Assembly (NCBI RefSeq): GCF_016863615.1
Contig: NZ_BOPF01000014.1
Span: forward strand, 211,811-275,810
Source of the DNA: Virgisporangium aliadipatigenens
Lineage (GTDB): Bacteria > Actinomycetota > Actinomycetes > Mycobacteriales > Micromonosporaceae
Length of the DNA: 64,000 nucleotides
Direction: 5' to 3'
In this document: positions 56,064 through 64,000 of the stretch, piece after piece
How positions within the stretch are numbered: position 1 is the first letter of the stretch
How the letters are laid out: every line of letters starts with the position of its first letter
Position numbers and translations under genes: made by a program
Notes under the pieces: model-generated
Seen by the model: the letters and a program-made list of their open reading frames with translations, nothing else
Databases searched by the model: none
What the model was told of the DNA's origin: nothing

Positions 56064-56145
56064 GACAGGTGAGGACGATCCGCTGACGCACGGTGTACGG
56101 TGGCGCCGGTCAGCGTGCTGAAGGAGAGCAGGAGCAGGGAGAACC

Positions 56146-58956
56146 GTGGCGCAGAGTGCCAACACCACACGACTGGTCATCGTCGAGTCCCCGGCGAAGG
56201 CCAAGACGATCTCGGGCTACCTCGGCCCGGGGTACGTCGTGGAGGCGAGCTTCGGACACATCCGTGATCTCCCGCGCAACGCGGCAGACGTTCCCGCCAG
56301 ATATAAGGAACAGGCGTGGGCGAAGCTCGGCGTGGACGTCGACAACGACTTCGCGGCGCTGTACGTCATCTCCAGTGATCGCAAGCAGCAGATCACCAAG
56401 CTGAAGGATCTGGCGAAGCGCGCCGACGAGATCCTGCTCGCGACGGACGAGGACCGCGAGGGCGAGGCCATCGCGTGGCACCTGGTCGAGACGCTGCAGC
56501 CGAAGGTGCCGGTCAAGCGCATGGTGTTCCACGAGATCACCAAGCCGGCGATCCAGGCGGCGGTGAGCAACCCGCGCGAGATCGACCGCTCCCTGGTCGA
56601 CGCGCAGGAGGCCCGCCGGATCCTGGACCGCCTCTACGGCTACGAGGTCTCCCCGGTCCTGTGGCGCAAGGTCACGCAGCCGGTGGACAGCCCCAAGCTG
56701 TCCGCGGGTCGGGTCCAGTCCGTCGCCACCCGGATCGTGGTCGAACGGGAACGCCAGCGGATGAAGTTCCGCTCGGCGGACTACTGGGACGTGGCCGCCA
56801 CACTGGCCGTGCAGGGGCAGGTCGAGGGGCCGCGCACGTTCGGCGCGACGCTGATCGCGATCGACGGCGACCGGATCGCCACGGGCAAGGACTTCGACCC
56901 GGAGACCGGGCAGGTCAAGCCCAATCTCGGCGTGGTCCACCTGGACGGCGACGGCGCGCGCGGCGTGGCCGCCCGGCTCGAAGACCAGCCGTTCAAGGTC
57001 ATCAAGGTCGAGGAGAAGCCGTACCGGCGCCGGCCCTACCCGCCGTTCATCACTTCCACGCTGCAGCAGGAGGCGGCGCGCAAGCTGCGGTTCTCCTCCG
57101 AGGCGACGATGCGGGTCGCGCAGCGGCTGTACGAGAACGGCTACATCACCTACATGCGTACCGACTCGGTGAACCTCTCCGAGTCGGCCATCACGGCGGC
57201 CCGTCAGCAGGTGCGCGACCTGTTCGGGGACCGTTTCGTGCCGGCGCAGCCGCGCCGCTACACCGGCAAGGTCAAGAACGCCCAGGAGGCGCACGAGGCG
57301 ATCCGGCCGGCCGGTGACTCGTTCCGCACGCCGGGCGACGTGGCCAAGGAGCTGTCGGCCGAGGAGTACCGGCTGTACGAGCTCATCTGGCGGCGCACGA
57401 TCGCCAGCCAGATGACGGACGCCGTGGGCAACTCGACCTCGGTGCGCATCCGCGCGGTCTCCACGACCGGCGAGGAGTGCGACTTCGGCGCCTCCGGCAA
57501 GACGATCACGGACCCGGGCTTCCTGCGGGCGTACGTCGAGTCGTCGGACGACGAGGAGGCGGAGGCCGAGGATGCCGAGCGCCGCCTGCCCACCCTGGTC
57601 AAGGACCAGCCGCTGACGGCGGAGGAGCTGCGCGCCGTCGGGCACACCACGCAGCCGCCGGCCCGGTACACCGAGGCGTCGCTGATCAAGGCGCTCGAAG
57701 AGCTGGGGATCGGCCGCCCGTCGACCTACACGTCGATCATGAAGACCATCAAGGATCGCGGCTACGTCGACAAGCGCGGCCAGGCGCTGGTGCCGACCTT
57801 CGTGGCGTTCGCCGTGATCAACCTGCTGGAGGGGCACTTCCCGCAGCTCGTCGACTACGCGTTCACCGCGTCCATGGAGAACGACCTCGACGATATCGCC
57901 GGCGGCGAGGCGGCCGCGGTGGACTTCCTCCGGTCGTTCTACTTCGGCCAGGTCAACGGCAAGGCGAGCCTGGTGGCCGGCTCCGGCGGCCTGAAGAGCA
58001 TGGTGACCGACCAGCTCGGTGACATCGACGCCCGGGGCATCAACTCGATCCCGCTCTTCGAGGACATCGTGGTGCGGGTCGGCCGCTACGGCCCCTACCT
58101 GCAGCGCGGCGGCGACGAGGGCGAACGTGCCTCCGTGCCGGGCGACCTGGCGCCGGACGAGCTCACCCTGCAGAAGGTCACCGAGCTGCTCGCGGCGCCG
58201 AGTGGCGACCGGCAACTCGGCGAGGAACCGGGCACGGGCGAGGCGATCCTGCTCAAGTCCGGCCGGTTCGGCCCCTACATCGAGGCCGGCGAACGGCGTG
58301 CGTCGCTGCTCAAGAGCCAGTCCCCGGAGACGCTCACGCTCGAGGACGCGCTGCGCCTGCTGACGCTGCCCCGCACGGTCGGCGTGGACGCCGAGGGCAA
58401 CGAGATCCAGGCGATGAACGGCAAGTACGGCCCGTACATCAAGCGGGGCACCGACTCGCGTTCGCTTCCCGACGAGGAGGCGATGTTCACGGTGACCCTG
58501 GAGGAGGCGCTGGCGCTGCTGGCGGCGCCGAAGACCAGGGGCCGGCGGGAGCCGAAGCCGCCGCTGCGCGACCTCGGGCCGGATCCGCTGACCGAGAAGC
58601 CGCTGGTCATCAAGGAGGGCCGGTTCGGGCCCTACGTGACCGACGGCGAGTTCAACGCCTCGCTGCGCCGTTCGCAGACGCCGGAGTCGCTGACGCCCGA
58701 AGAGGCCAGCGAGATGCTCGCCGAGAAGCGGGCGAAGGGGCCGGCGCCGAAGAAGGCGAAGAAGGCCGTGAAGAAGGCCACCGGGGACGCGGAGTCGCCG
58801 GCGAAGAAGACGGCCGCGAAGAAGGCCCCGGCGAAGAAGGCGACGCCCGCCAAGAAGACGACGGCGGCCGCGAAGAAGGCCACGCCGGCGAAGAAGACGA
58901 CGGCCCGCAAGACGGCGACCGCCACCAAGGCCGCGCCGGCCGAGGCGAACGACTGA
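56146..58956 (+). CDS. topA: DNA topoisomerase I
   Basis: Type IA topoisomerase that relaxes negative supercoils. The 936-residue product has the TOPRIM domain (VIVESPAKAKTI and ATDEDREGEAIAWH), the catalytic Tyr in YITYMRTDSVNLS near residue 337, and several C-terminal repeat domains each with GRFGPY or GKYGPYI. There are no zinc-finger cysteines, as in other actinobacterial TopA. The last 70 residues are a Lys/Ala tail (KKA, AKK units) that in Streptomyces and mycobacteria aids DNA binding and processivity. GTG 56146 follows AGGGAGA. Confidence 0.97.
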   Translation: MAQSANTTRLVIVESPAKAKTISGYLGPGYVVEASFGHIRDLPRNAADVPARYKEQAWAKLGVDVDNDFAALYVISSDRKQQITKLKDLAKRADEILLATDEDREGEAIAWHLVETLQPKVPVKRMVFHEITKPAIQAAVSNPREIDRSLVDAQEARRILDRLYGYEVSPVLWRKVTQPVDSPKLSAGRVQSVATRIVVERERQRMKFRSADYWDVAATLAVQGQVEGPRTFGATLIAIDGDRIATGKDFDPETGQVKPNLGVVHLDGDGARGVAARLEDQPFKVIKVEEKPYRRRPYPPFITSTLQQEAARKLRFSSEATMRVAQRLYENGYITYMRTDSVNLSESAITAARQQVRDLFGDRFVPAQPRRYTGKVKNAQEAHEAIRPAGDSFRTPGDVAKELSAEEYRLYELIWRRTIASQMTDAVGNSTSVRIRAVSTTGEECDFGASGKTITDPGFLRAYVESSDDEEAEAEDAERRLPTLVKDQPLTAEELRAVGHTTQPPARYTEASLIKALEELGIGRPSTYTSIMKTIKDRGYVDKRGQALVPTFVAFAVINLLEGHFPQLVDYAFTASMENDLDDIAGGEAAAVDFLRSFYFGQVNGKASLVAGSGGLKSMVTDQLGDIDARGINSIPLFEDIVVRVGRYGPYLQRGGDEGERASVPGDLAPDELTLQKVTELLAAPSGDRQLGEEPGTGEAILLKSGRFGPYIEAGERRASLLKSQSPETLTLEDALRLLTLPRTVGVDAEGNEIQAMNGKYGPYIKRGTDSRSLPDEEAMFTVTLEEALALLAAPKTRGRREPKPPLRDLGPDPLTEKPLVIKEGRFGPYVTDGEFNASLRRSQTPESLTPEEASEMLAEKRAKGPAPKKAKKAVKKATGDAESPAKKTAAKKAPAKKATPAKKTTAAAKKATPAKKTTARKTATATKAAPAEAND

Positions 58957-58960
58957 GGTC

Positions 58961-59845
58961 GTGACGACGGCCGGGGAGCCGCACCGGGGCGCCGACTCCG
59001 GTGCCCCGGCCCGGGACGACGGGCTGGTGCGGCGTGCGGGCAGCGTGCCGGGCCTGACCTGGAGCCTGGCGCGGCGTGCGCCGGATCCGCGGCTCGGCGG
59101 GCTCGTGGCGGCGATCTACGGGTACACCGAGCAGAGCGCCGGGCCGGTGCTGCGCAGGCAGCTGCCGTTCGGGGGGAATCCGGTGATCCTCGGGCTGGGG
59201 CCGCCGATCGACGTGGACGGCGCGCCGCAGCGCTCCTTCGTGGCCGGGCTGGCCGACCGGGCGACGTTCACGCGGTTCAGCGGCGCGCAGCGCGGGGTGG
59301 AGATCCGGCTGACGCCGCAGGGCGTGCACACGCTGTTCGGGGTGCCGCCGGGGGAGTTCGCCAACGCGGTGGTGACCCCGCCGTGGCTGGCGGCCCTGGC
59401 CGACCGGGTCGCCGAGTGCGGGTGGGCGGAGGCGCTCGACCTCGTCGAGGCGACCCTCCTGCGCAGAGCCGGCGACGGGCCCACCCCGGACACCGCCGTG
59501 ACCTGGGCCTGGAACGCCCTGCGCCGCAGTGGGGGCAGGACACCCGTGGCCGCGCTCGCGAACGAGATCGGGTGGAGCCACCGGCACTTCGCGGCGCGCT
59601 TCCGGGCCGGGATCGGGCTGGCGCCGAAGACGGCCGCCCGGGTGGTGCGCCTGGAACGTGCCGCCGGCCGGCTGTCCCGGGGGGAATCCGCGGCGGTCGT
59701 GGCGGCGGCGACCGGTTACGTCGACCAGAGCCACCTGACGCGGGAGTTCCGGGCGTTGGGCGGGTGCACGCCGGGTCGGTTCCTCGCCGAGCGGGACGCG
59801 GAGCAGGTCAGTTTTGTCCAAGACGGGCAGGCCGCCGCCGCTTAA
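58961..59845 (+). CDS. AraC family transcriptional regulator
   Basis: A 294-residue regulator with an N-terminal domain of the DUF6597 type (residues 30-140) and a C-terminal AraC double helix-turn-helix (about 195-290: PVAALANEIGWSHRHFAARF, then ATGYVDQSHLTREFRALGG). GTG 58961 begins 4 nt after the topA stop, but it is probably functionally tied to the VOC gene after it, as AraC/VOC pairs are common. The inducer is unknown. Confidence 0.88.
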   Translation: MTTAGEPHRGADSGAPARDDGLVRRAGSVPGLTWSLARRAPDPRLGGLVAAIYGYTEQSAGPVLRRQLPFGGNPVILGLGPPIDVDGAPQRSFVAGLADRATFTRFSGAQRGVEIRLTPQGVHTLFGVPPGEFANAVVTPPWLAALADRVAECGWAEALDLVEATLLRRAGDGPTPDTAVTWAWNALRRSGGRTPVAALANEIGWSHRHFAARFRAGIGLAPKTAARVVRLERAAGRLSRGESAAVVAAATGYVDQSHLTREFRALGGCTPGRFLAERDAEQVSFVQDGQAAAA

Positions 59846-59854
59846 CTTGGCGGC

Positions 59855-59938
59855 ATGAGCGAACGCTTGCGGAAGCGAATCATTGAGCAGGGCGCACTTG
59901 TGTCTGAGGGCGCCGGTGAGCGAAGCGAGGCGGCATGA
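59855..59938 (+). other. mini-ORF/repeat element between araC-type gene and VOC gene (27 codons)
   Basis: ATG 59855 opens a 27-codon frame starting MSERLRKR whose TGA (59936-59938) overlaps the VOC ATG by ATGA. The DNA contains TTGAGCAGGGCGCACTTGTG, related to the ends of the nuo mini-ORFs, and GAGCGAAGCGAGG. Unlike the nuo cases its start does not overlap the upstream stop (9 nt apart). Confidence 0.35.
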
Positions 59939-60306
59939 GCATCTACCCGACGTTTCGTTACCGGGATCCGAAGGCGGCGATCGCGTTCCTGACGGGCGCG
60001 TTCGGCTTCACCGAGAAGTCCGTGATGACGAACGACGACGGCACCGTCGGCCACGCCGAGCTGGCCTGGCCCGAGGGTGGCGTGATCATGCTGGGCACCC
60101 GCTCCTCCTCCGGGGACAGCCCGTACGACACCGAGAAGTGCTGTACCTACCTGGCGCTGGAGGACCCCGACGGGCACCACGACCGCGCGAAGGGCGCCGG
60201 CGCGGAGATCGTCATGGAGCTGACCGACCAGCCGTACGGCTCGCGCGAGTACGCCGCCCGCGACCCCGAGGGAAACACCTGGTGCTTCGGCACGTATCGC
60301 CCCTGA
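59935..60306 (+). CDS. VOC family (glyoxalase-fold) protein
   Basis: A 123-residue protein of the vicinal-oxygen-chelate superfamily with two beta-alpha-beta repeats: IYPTFRYRDPKAAIAFLT at the start and YAARDPEGNTWCFGTY at the end, the latter carrying the usual Asp-Pro-x-Gly-Asn turn. The group includes glyoxalases and resistance proteins; the metal site is incomplete by eye, so the role is open. ATG 59935 overlaps the mini-ORF stop. Confidence 0.88.
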   Translation: MSIYPTFRYRDPKAAIAFLTGAFGFTEKSVMTNDDGTVGHAELAWPEGGVIMLGTRSSSGDSPYDTEKCCTYLALEDPDGHHDRAKGAGAEIVMELTDQPYGSREYAARDPEGNTWCFGTYRP

Positions 60307-60352
60307 GGCGGACGGGCGGCGCGCGGGAGGCTGCGCGCCGCACGTCACGTCG

Positions 60353-60745
60353 TCAGATCCGGACCGAGGTCAGCCGGTCGTTGAAGGTTCCGCCGACGTA
60401 GGAGATCCGTCCGTTGGGGGCCAGCGTGAAGCTCGCGCCCTGGCAGTCGGCGTCGACGTACCAGATCAGATTGCGCGGGGTGTTGTTGACGATGGAGGAG
60501 ATCCGGTCGTTGAAGTCGGAGTTGATCGCGGCGCACACCCCCGACGGGAACCCGTCGTCCAGGACGGAGTAGACCGCGACGCCCTCGTAGTCGGCGTGCT
60601 CGTACATGCACACGGCGTTGGCGGGACACGACGAGGGATCGGCGGCGGAGGCCGGTGCGGCGGCGGTCAGCTCCAGGCCGGTGAAGGCCAGGGCGGCTGC
60701 CGCGGCGCTCGCCGCGACTCTGCGGGAGATGCGCGAAAAGGTCAT
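60353..60745 (-). CDS. secreted peptidase-inhibitor I36 / beta-gamma-crystallin-like protein
   Basis: A small exported protein of 130 residues. The signal peptide (MTFSRISRRVAASAAAAALAF) ends near APASA-ADPSS. The mature part holds CPANAVCMYEHADYEGVAVY and a second repeat GASFTLAPNGRISYVGGTFND, matching the Greek-key pattern of the I36 inhibitor / beta-gamma-crystallin group common in actinobacteria, with four cysteines. ATG 60745 is preferred since an upstream start would spoil the signal peptide. Targets are unknown. Confidence 0.82.
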   Translation of the reverse strand: MTFSRISRRVAASAAAAALAFTGLELTAAAPASAADPSSCPANAVCMYEHADYEGVAVYSVLDDGFPSGVCAAINSDFNDRISSIVNNTPRNLIWYVDADCQGASFTLAPNGRISYVGGTFNDRLTSVRI

Positions 60746-60828
60746 GAATCGACCTTGCGCGGAACGGCCGGGATCGAACAACGTCTCTGAAAGGTGTATG
60801 ACGTCCACAAAAGGGATTAAGTGAATCC

Positions 60829-62130
60829 CTAGCCCAGCATCCGGTCCAGAAAGGGCGACCGGAAGACGCCGTCCGGGTCGGCCGCGTCACGCATCGCGAC
60901 CCACTCGTCCCACCTCGGGTAGGCGGCCCGCAGCCGCGCCGGGTCGGCGTAGTGCATCTTGCCCCAGTGCGGCCGCCCGCCGAGGTCCAGGCACACCTTC
61001 TCGAACTCGTCGAAGTACTGCCGGTACGGCATGCCCACGAACTGCTGGGCCGCGATGTACGCGTTGTCCCGCCCGTAGCCGTGCGACATCCAGAGCTGGT
61101 CGGCGGCGGTGAACCGCACCTCGACCGGGAACGCGATCCGGAACGGCAGCCGGTCGACGATGCCCCGCAGCGCCGCGAACGCCTCGGGCAGCGCCTCGCG
61201 CGGCACGCTGTACTCCATCTCCGTGAACCGCACCCGCCGGGGCGTGCAGAACACGTCGTACGAGGCGGCTGTGTAGGTGCGGGCGGTGAGGGCGCGGGCC
61301 GCCACCTTCATCAGCGGCGGGGCGGTGACCGGTGCCCGCCGGGCGACCCGCAGGACGACCCCGTAGAGGGAGTTGGAGAGGAACTCGTCGTCGAGCCAGC
61401 GGCGCCAGGAGGCCAGCGGCGCGTCGTCGGTCGCGACCCGATCGTTGATCTTGAGTTGCCCCATCGACGTGTGCGGGAACCAGAAGAACTCGGTGTGGTC
61501 GTGCGCGGCGATCAGCTCCGGCAGGGCGGGCAGGATGCTGGTCAGCGGCTGCGGCTTCTCCACCGCCCGCAGCACGAACGCCGGCACGCACTCGAGCGTC
61601 ACCGAGACGATCGCGCCGAACCCGCCCAGCCCGACGGCCGCGGCGGCCAGCTCCCGCGGGGTGTTCTCCCGGTCCCAGGTGACCTCGCGGCCGTCGCCGG
61701 TGACCACGCTCATCGCGGTCACGAACGTCGACAGGCAGCCGTACGCCGCGCCGGTCCCGTGCGTTCCGGTCTGCACGGCGCCGGCCACGGTCTGGGCGTC
61801 GATGTCGCCGAGGTTGGGCAGGGCGAGGCCGTTGGCGGCGAGGAGGGCGTTGAGCGCCCGCAGGGTCATCCCGGCGGGCACGGTCACCGACGTACCCGAA
61901 ATGTGTACAGGTACATCGAGTCGGGACAACGACACTCGCACTCCGTCGGCGCGCGCGATCTCGGAGAACGAGTGCCCGCTGCCGGCCACGCGCACCCGGC
62001 GACCCTGCGAGGCGGCTTCACGTACGACGCTGACCAGGTCCGATACGGATTCGGGAACGGCGACGGGGGCGGCATCGCCGACGTTGCCGGTCCAGTTGTG
62101 CCATGACCGTTCGACTAAGGAAACCCCCAT
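60829..62130 (-). CDS. FAD-dependent sugar/lactone oxidase (D-arabinono-1,4-lactone or alditol oxidase type)
   Basis: A VAO-family flavoprotein of 433 residues with an N-terminal FAD-binding PCMH domain (VRVAGSGHSFSEIA with the His that can bind FAD covalently, and LPNLGDIDAQTVAGAVQTGT) and a C-terminal ALO domain ending in GRPHWGKMHY. Relatives oxidise L-gulono-lactone, D-arabinono-lactone or alditols; the exact substrate cannot be told. ATG 62130 lies 6 nt from the -10 box of a good promoter, so the transcript is probably leaderless. It is divergent from a TetR gene that may control it. Confidence 0.88.
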   Translation of the reverse strand: MGVSLVERSWHNWTGNVGDAAPVAVPESVSDLVSVVREAASQGRRVRVAGSGHSFSEIARADGVRVSLSRLDVPVHISGTSVTVPAGMTLRALNALLAANGLALPNLGDIDAQTVAGAVQTGTHGTGAAYGCLSTFVTAMSVVTGDGREVTWDRENTPRELAAAAVGLGGFGAIVSVTLECVPAFVLRAVEKPQPLTSILPALPELIAAHDHTEFFWFPHTSMGQLKINDRVATDDAPLASWRRWLDDEFLSNSLYGVVLRVARRAPVTAPPLMKVAARALTARTYTAASYDVFCTPRRVRFTEMEYSVPREALPEAFAALRGIVDRLPFRIAFPVEVRFTAADQLWMSHGYGRDNAYIAAQQFVGMPYRQYFDEFEKVCLDLGGRPHWGKMHYADPARLRAAYPRWDEWVAMRDAADPDGVFRSPFLDRMLG

Positions 62131-62136
62131 CAGATG

Positions 62137-62165
62137 TGAGTACCGTTCACTTCGCGGCGAGTCAA
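62137..62165 (-). promoter_or_regulatory. promoter of the FAD oxidase gene
   Basis: On the minus strand TTGACT (62160-62165), a 17-bp spacer and TACTCA (62137-62142) lead to the ATG 6 nt further on. Spacing and sequence fit the main vegetative sigma factor. Confidence 0.6.
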
Positions 62166-62216
62166 CTCCTCAGTCGTTACAGATACGAAGAGGGAGTTAC
62201 ACGGGAAGGAACGGAT

Positions 62217-62846
62217 GTGACCGCACAGCCACTCGCCGGACCGCTGCGCCGCGTGCCGGTGCAGGGCCGAAGCGTCGCCCGGGTGAATCGCATGCTCGAT
62301 GCGTGTGCCCAATTGGTCGACGAGGTCGGGTACGACGGGCTGACCACCACGCTGCTCGCGGAGCGGGCGGGCGTCGCGATCGGCTCGGTGTACCAGTTCT
62401 TCCCCGACAAACGGGCCATCGTGCAGGCGTTGACCCTGCGCAATCTGGAGGCCTACCTGCACCGGCTGGTCGACCGGATGGAGCAGGAGGAGGCCGCCGA
62501 CTGGTGGGGCGCGGTGGACGCCGCGATCGACGAGTACATCGCGATGCACCGCAGCGTGCCCGGGTTCCGCACGCTGCACTTCGGTGACATCGTCGACGTT
62601 CACCTGCTCGACGACGAACGCGACAACAACGCCGTCATCGCCGGACGGCTGGCGGCCCTGCTCCGTGAGCGCTACGAGATCAACGGCGAGCGCGTCGACT
62701 TCGTGCTCGGCATCGCCGTCGAGGCCGCCGACAGTCTGATCAAGATGGCGTTCCGGCGGCAGTCCGACGGGGATCCGGAGATCCTGGCGGAGGCGAAGAC
62801 ACTGATCCGCGACTACCTCCACCGACACGTAACGGTGGGGCAATAG
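62217..62846 (+). CDS. TetR family transcriptional regulator
   Basis: A 209-residue regulator with an N-terminal helix-turn-helix (residues about 20-65: LLAERAGVAIGSVYQFFPDK) and a helical ligand domain that ends LIRDYLHRH. GTG 62217 has GGAAGGA upstream and is preferred over in-frame starts further up. Divergence from the FAD oxidase gene with an 86-bp shared control region suggests it represses that gene; the inducer is unknown. Confidence 0.88.
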   Translation: MTAQPLAGPLRRVPVQGRSVARVNRMLDACAQLVDEVGYDGLTTTLLAERAGVAIGSVYQFFPDKRAIVQALTLRNLEAYLHRLVDRMEQEEAADWWGAVDAAIDEYIAMHRSVPGFRTLHFGDIVDVHLLDDERDNNAVIAGRLAALLRERYEINGERVDFVLGIAVEAADSLIKMAFRRQSDGDPEILAEAKTLIRDYLHRHVTVGQ

Positions 62847-62937
62847 CGGTGTAATTTCTCACTGCCACGGGTCGCTGCGGGGCGGCGGCGCAATACTGAT
62901 GATCGACCGGTACCTCCCTTGTAAGGACTGGATCATC

Positions 62938-64000
62938 ATGAGCGCTCCGCCACGCGTTCCATCGATCGGTGTCATCGGCGCCGGTCGGGTAGGGGCCGTT
63001 CTGGCCACCGCCCTGTCCCGCGCGGGCCATCCCGTCGCCGGCATCGCCACCGTCTCTCCCGCCAATCAGGCCCGGGTGCGTCGACTGCTGCCCGGTGCGC
63101 CGTTCCGTACACCGCACGAGGTGGCCGAGGCCGCCGACCTGCTGCTGCTCACCGTTCCGGACGACGCGCTCGGTGCGCTGGTCGACGGGTTGTGCGCGGC
63201 GGGGGCGATCCGGCCGGGGCAGGTCGTCGCGCACACGTCGGGCGCACACGGGCTCGCGGTGCTCGCGCCGGTCGTCGCGGCGGGTGCGCTTCCGCTGGCC
63301 GTTCACCCGGCGATGACCTTCACGGGAACGGCGGCCGACCTCGACCGGCTCGCCGACGGTGCGACGTTCGGGGTGACCGCGCCCGCTTCGCTGCGTGCAT
63401 TCGCGACGCGGCTGGTGGCCGATCTCGGCGGGGTGCCGGAGTGGATCGCCGAGGAGGCCCGCCCGCTGTACCACGCGGCGCTGGCGCACGGGGCGAACCA
63501 CCTGGTGACCCTGGTCAACGAGGCCGCCGACCGGCTGCGCGACGCCGGGCTGCGCGACCCCGGCCGCGCGCTCGCCCCGCTCCTGCACGCGGCGCTGGAC
63601 AACGCGCTGAGGCTGGGCGACGCGGCGCTGACCGGGCCGGTGTCGCGCGGGGACGCCGGCACGATCGCCGGGCACCTGGACGTGCTGGGCCGCACGGCAC
63701 CCGAGTCGGTGCCGCCGTACCTGGCGCTGGCCCGCCGCACCGCCGACCGCGCCATCGCGACCGGCCGCCTGCTTCCCGTCGACGCGGAGCCGCTGCTCGC
63801 GGTGCTCGCCGACGCGGAGCCGGGCGTCGTGTCGCCCGAGCCGACGCGCTTCGCCCGAGCCGACGCGCACCAGGCCGCGCCGGCGGGCGTTGCGCGCGCC
63901 GCCGCGCACGCCACCGCCGGGCCGCACGCCACCGCCGGGCCGCACGCCACCGCCGGGCCGGGAGGTCGGGGAGCCGTCCCGCCGGCGGGTGAGCCGCGGG
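62938..64000 (+). CDS. Rossmann-like DUF2520 domain protein (3' end outside window)
   Basis: A dehydrogenase-fold protein that begins PSIGVIGAGRVGAVLATALS, a GxGxxG dinucleotide-binding motif, followed by the DUF2520 domain (ALPLAVHPAMTFTGTAADL to about residue 270). Genes of this type often precede panC in actinobacteria, pointing to pantothenate/coenzyme A metabolism, which cannot be checked here. ATG 62938 has AAGGA upstream. After the domain the frame continues through an Ala/His/Pro-rich stretch with three 18-bp repeats and runs off the window with no stop. Confidence 0.85.
   Translation, partial: MSAPPRVPSIGVIGAGRVGAVLATALSRAGHPVAGIATVSPANQARVRRLLPGAPFRTPHEVAEAADLLLLTVPDDALGALVDGLCAAGAIRPGQVVAHTSGAHGLAVLAPVVAAGALPLAVHPAMTFTGTAADLDRLADGATFGVTAPASLRAFATRLVADLGGVPEWIAEEARPLYHAALAHGANHLVTLVNEAADRLRDAGLRDPGRALAPLLHAALDNALRLGDAALTGPVSRGDAGTIAGHLDVLGRTAPESVPPYLALARRTADRAIATGRLLPVDAEPLLAVLADAEPGVVSPEPTRFARADAHQAAPAGVARAAAHATAGPHATAGPHATAGPGGRGAVPPAGEPR
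63907..63960 (+). repeat. 18-bp perfect tandem repeats (3 copies)
   Basis: Three identical 18-bp units at 63907, 63925 and 63943 encode HATAGP three times in the C-terminal extension of the DUF2520 protein. Confidence 0.9.

Overview
The window is chromosomal DNA of a high-GC actinobacterium, most likely a member of the Micromonosporaceae (Actinoplanes/Micromonospora relatives). The grounds are the very high GC with strong third-position G/C bias, frequent GTG starts and ATGA/GTGA start-stop overlaps, a BldG-type anti-anti-sigma factor, a type VII secretion locus, and a gene order (epoxide-hydrolase-like, acs, Fic-like, HAD, ssd, tad genes, DEAD helicase, topA) that resembles the Rv3670-Rv3646 region of Mycobacterium tuberculosis. 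No rRNA, tRNA or CRISPR array was recognised.

Region by region: 1-15.3 kb holds a complex I operon from the end of nuoB to nuoN, closed by a canonical terminator. 15.4-18.1 kb holds a Uma2-type protein, a polyprenyl diphosphate synthase (likely the menaquinone side chain, the quinone used by complex I) and an IclR regulator. 18.2-23.5 kb has a Tat-exported PhoX phosphatase facing an ECF sigma/zinc anti-sigma pair, then rarD, a GNAT acetyltransferase and a holin-like membrane protein. 23.6-35 kb is a partial type VII secretion locus (eccE, eccB, two WXG100 genes, mycP) followed by a giant disordered SseB-like protein and a small overlapping partner gene. 35-40 kb has an alpha/beta hydrolase, acetyl-CoA synthetase, a Fic-like protein and a HAD phosphatase.

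40.15-42.72 kb is a small integrated element bounded by a perfect 29-bp direct repeat. It carries an eroded tyrosine integrase, a lipoprotein gene and a SLATT/DUF4231 two-helix membrane protein, a family linked to bacterial conflict systems. 42.7-48.4 kb resumes the backbone with a small membrane protein and the ssd-tadA-tadB-tadC-Flp-TadE pilus/secretion cluster. It is followed by a convergent DEAD/DEAH (MrfA-like) helicase, bldG with its kinase-like partner, a proton-pumping pyrophosphatase, a lipoprotein, topA, an AraC/VOC pair, a secreted I36-like protein, an FAD sugar/lactone oxidase with a divergent TetR gene, and the start of a DUF2520 Rossmann protein running off the right end.

The most unusual signals are: (1) tiny ORFs that bridge neighbouring genes, overlapping the upstream stop and the downstream start by 4 nt, at four nuo junctions and at tadA-tadB, several of them related in sequence; (2) the 29-bp-bounded element with candidate integrase arm sites and its SLATT cargo; (3) an identical 40-bp terminator hairpin used at two unrelated loci; (4) a candidate PHO box upstream of the PhoX gene; (5) the giant SseB-like protein with a possible toxin/immunity layout beside the type VII genes; and (6) short in-frame tandem-repeat expansions in several genes.
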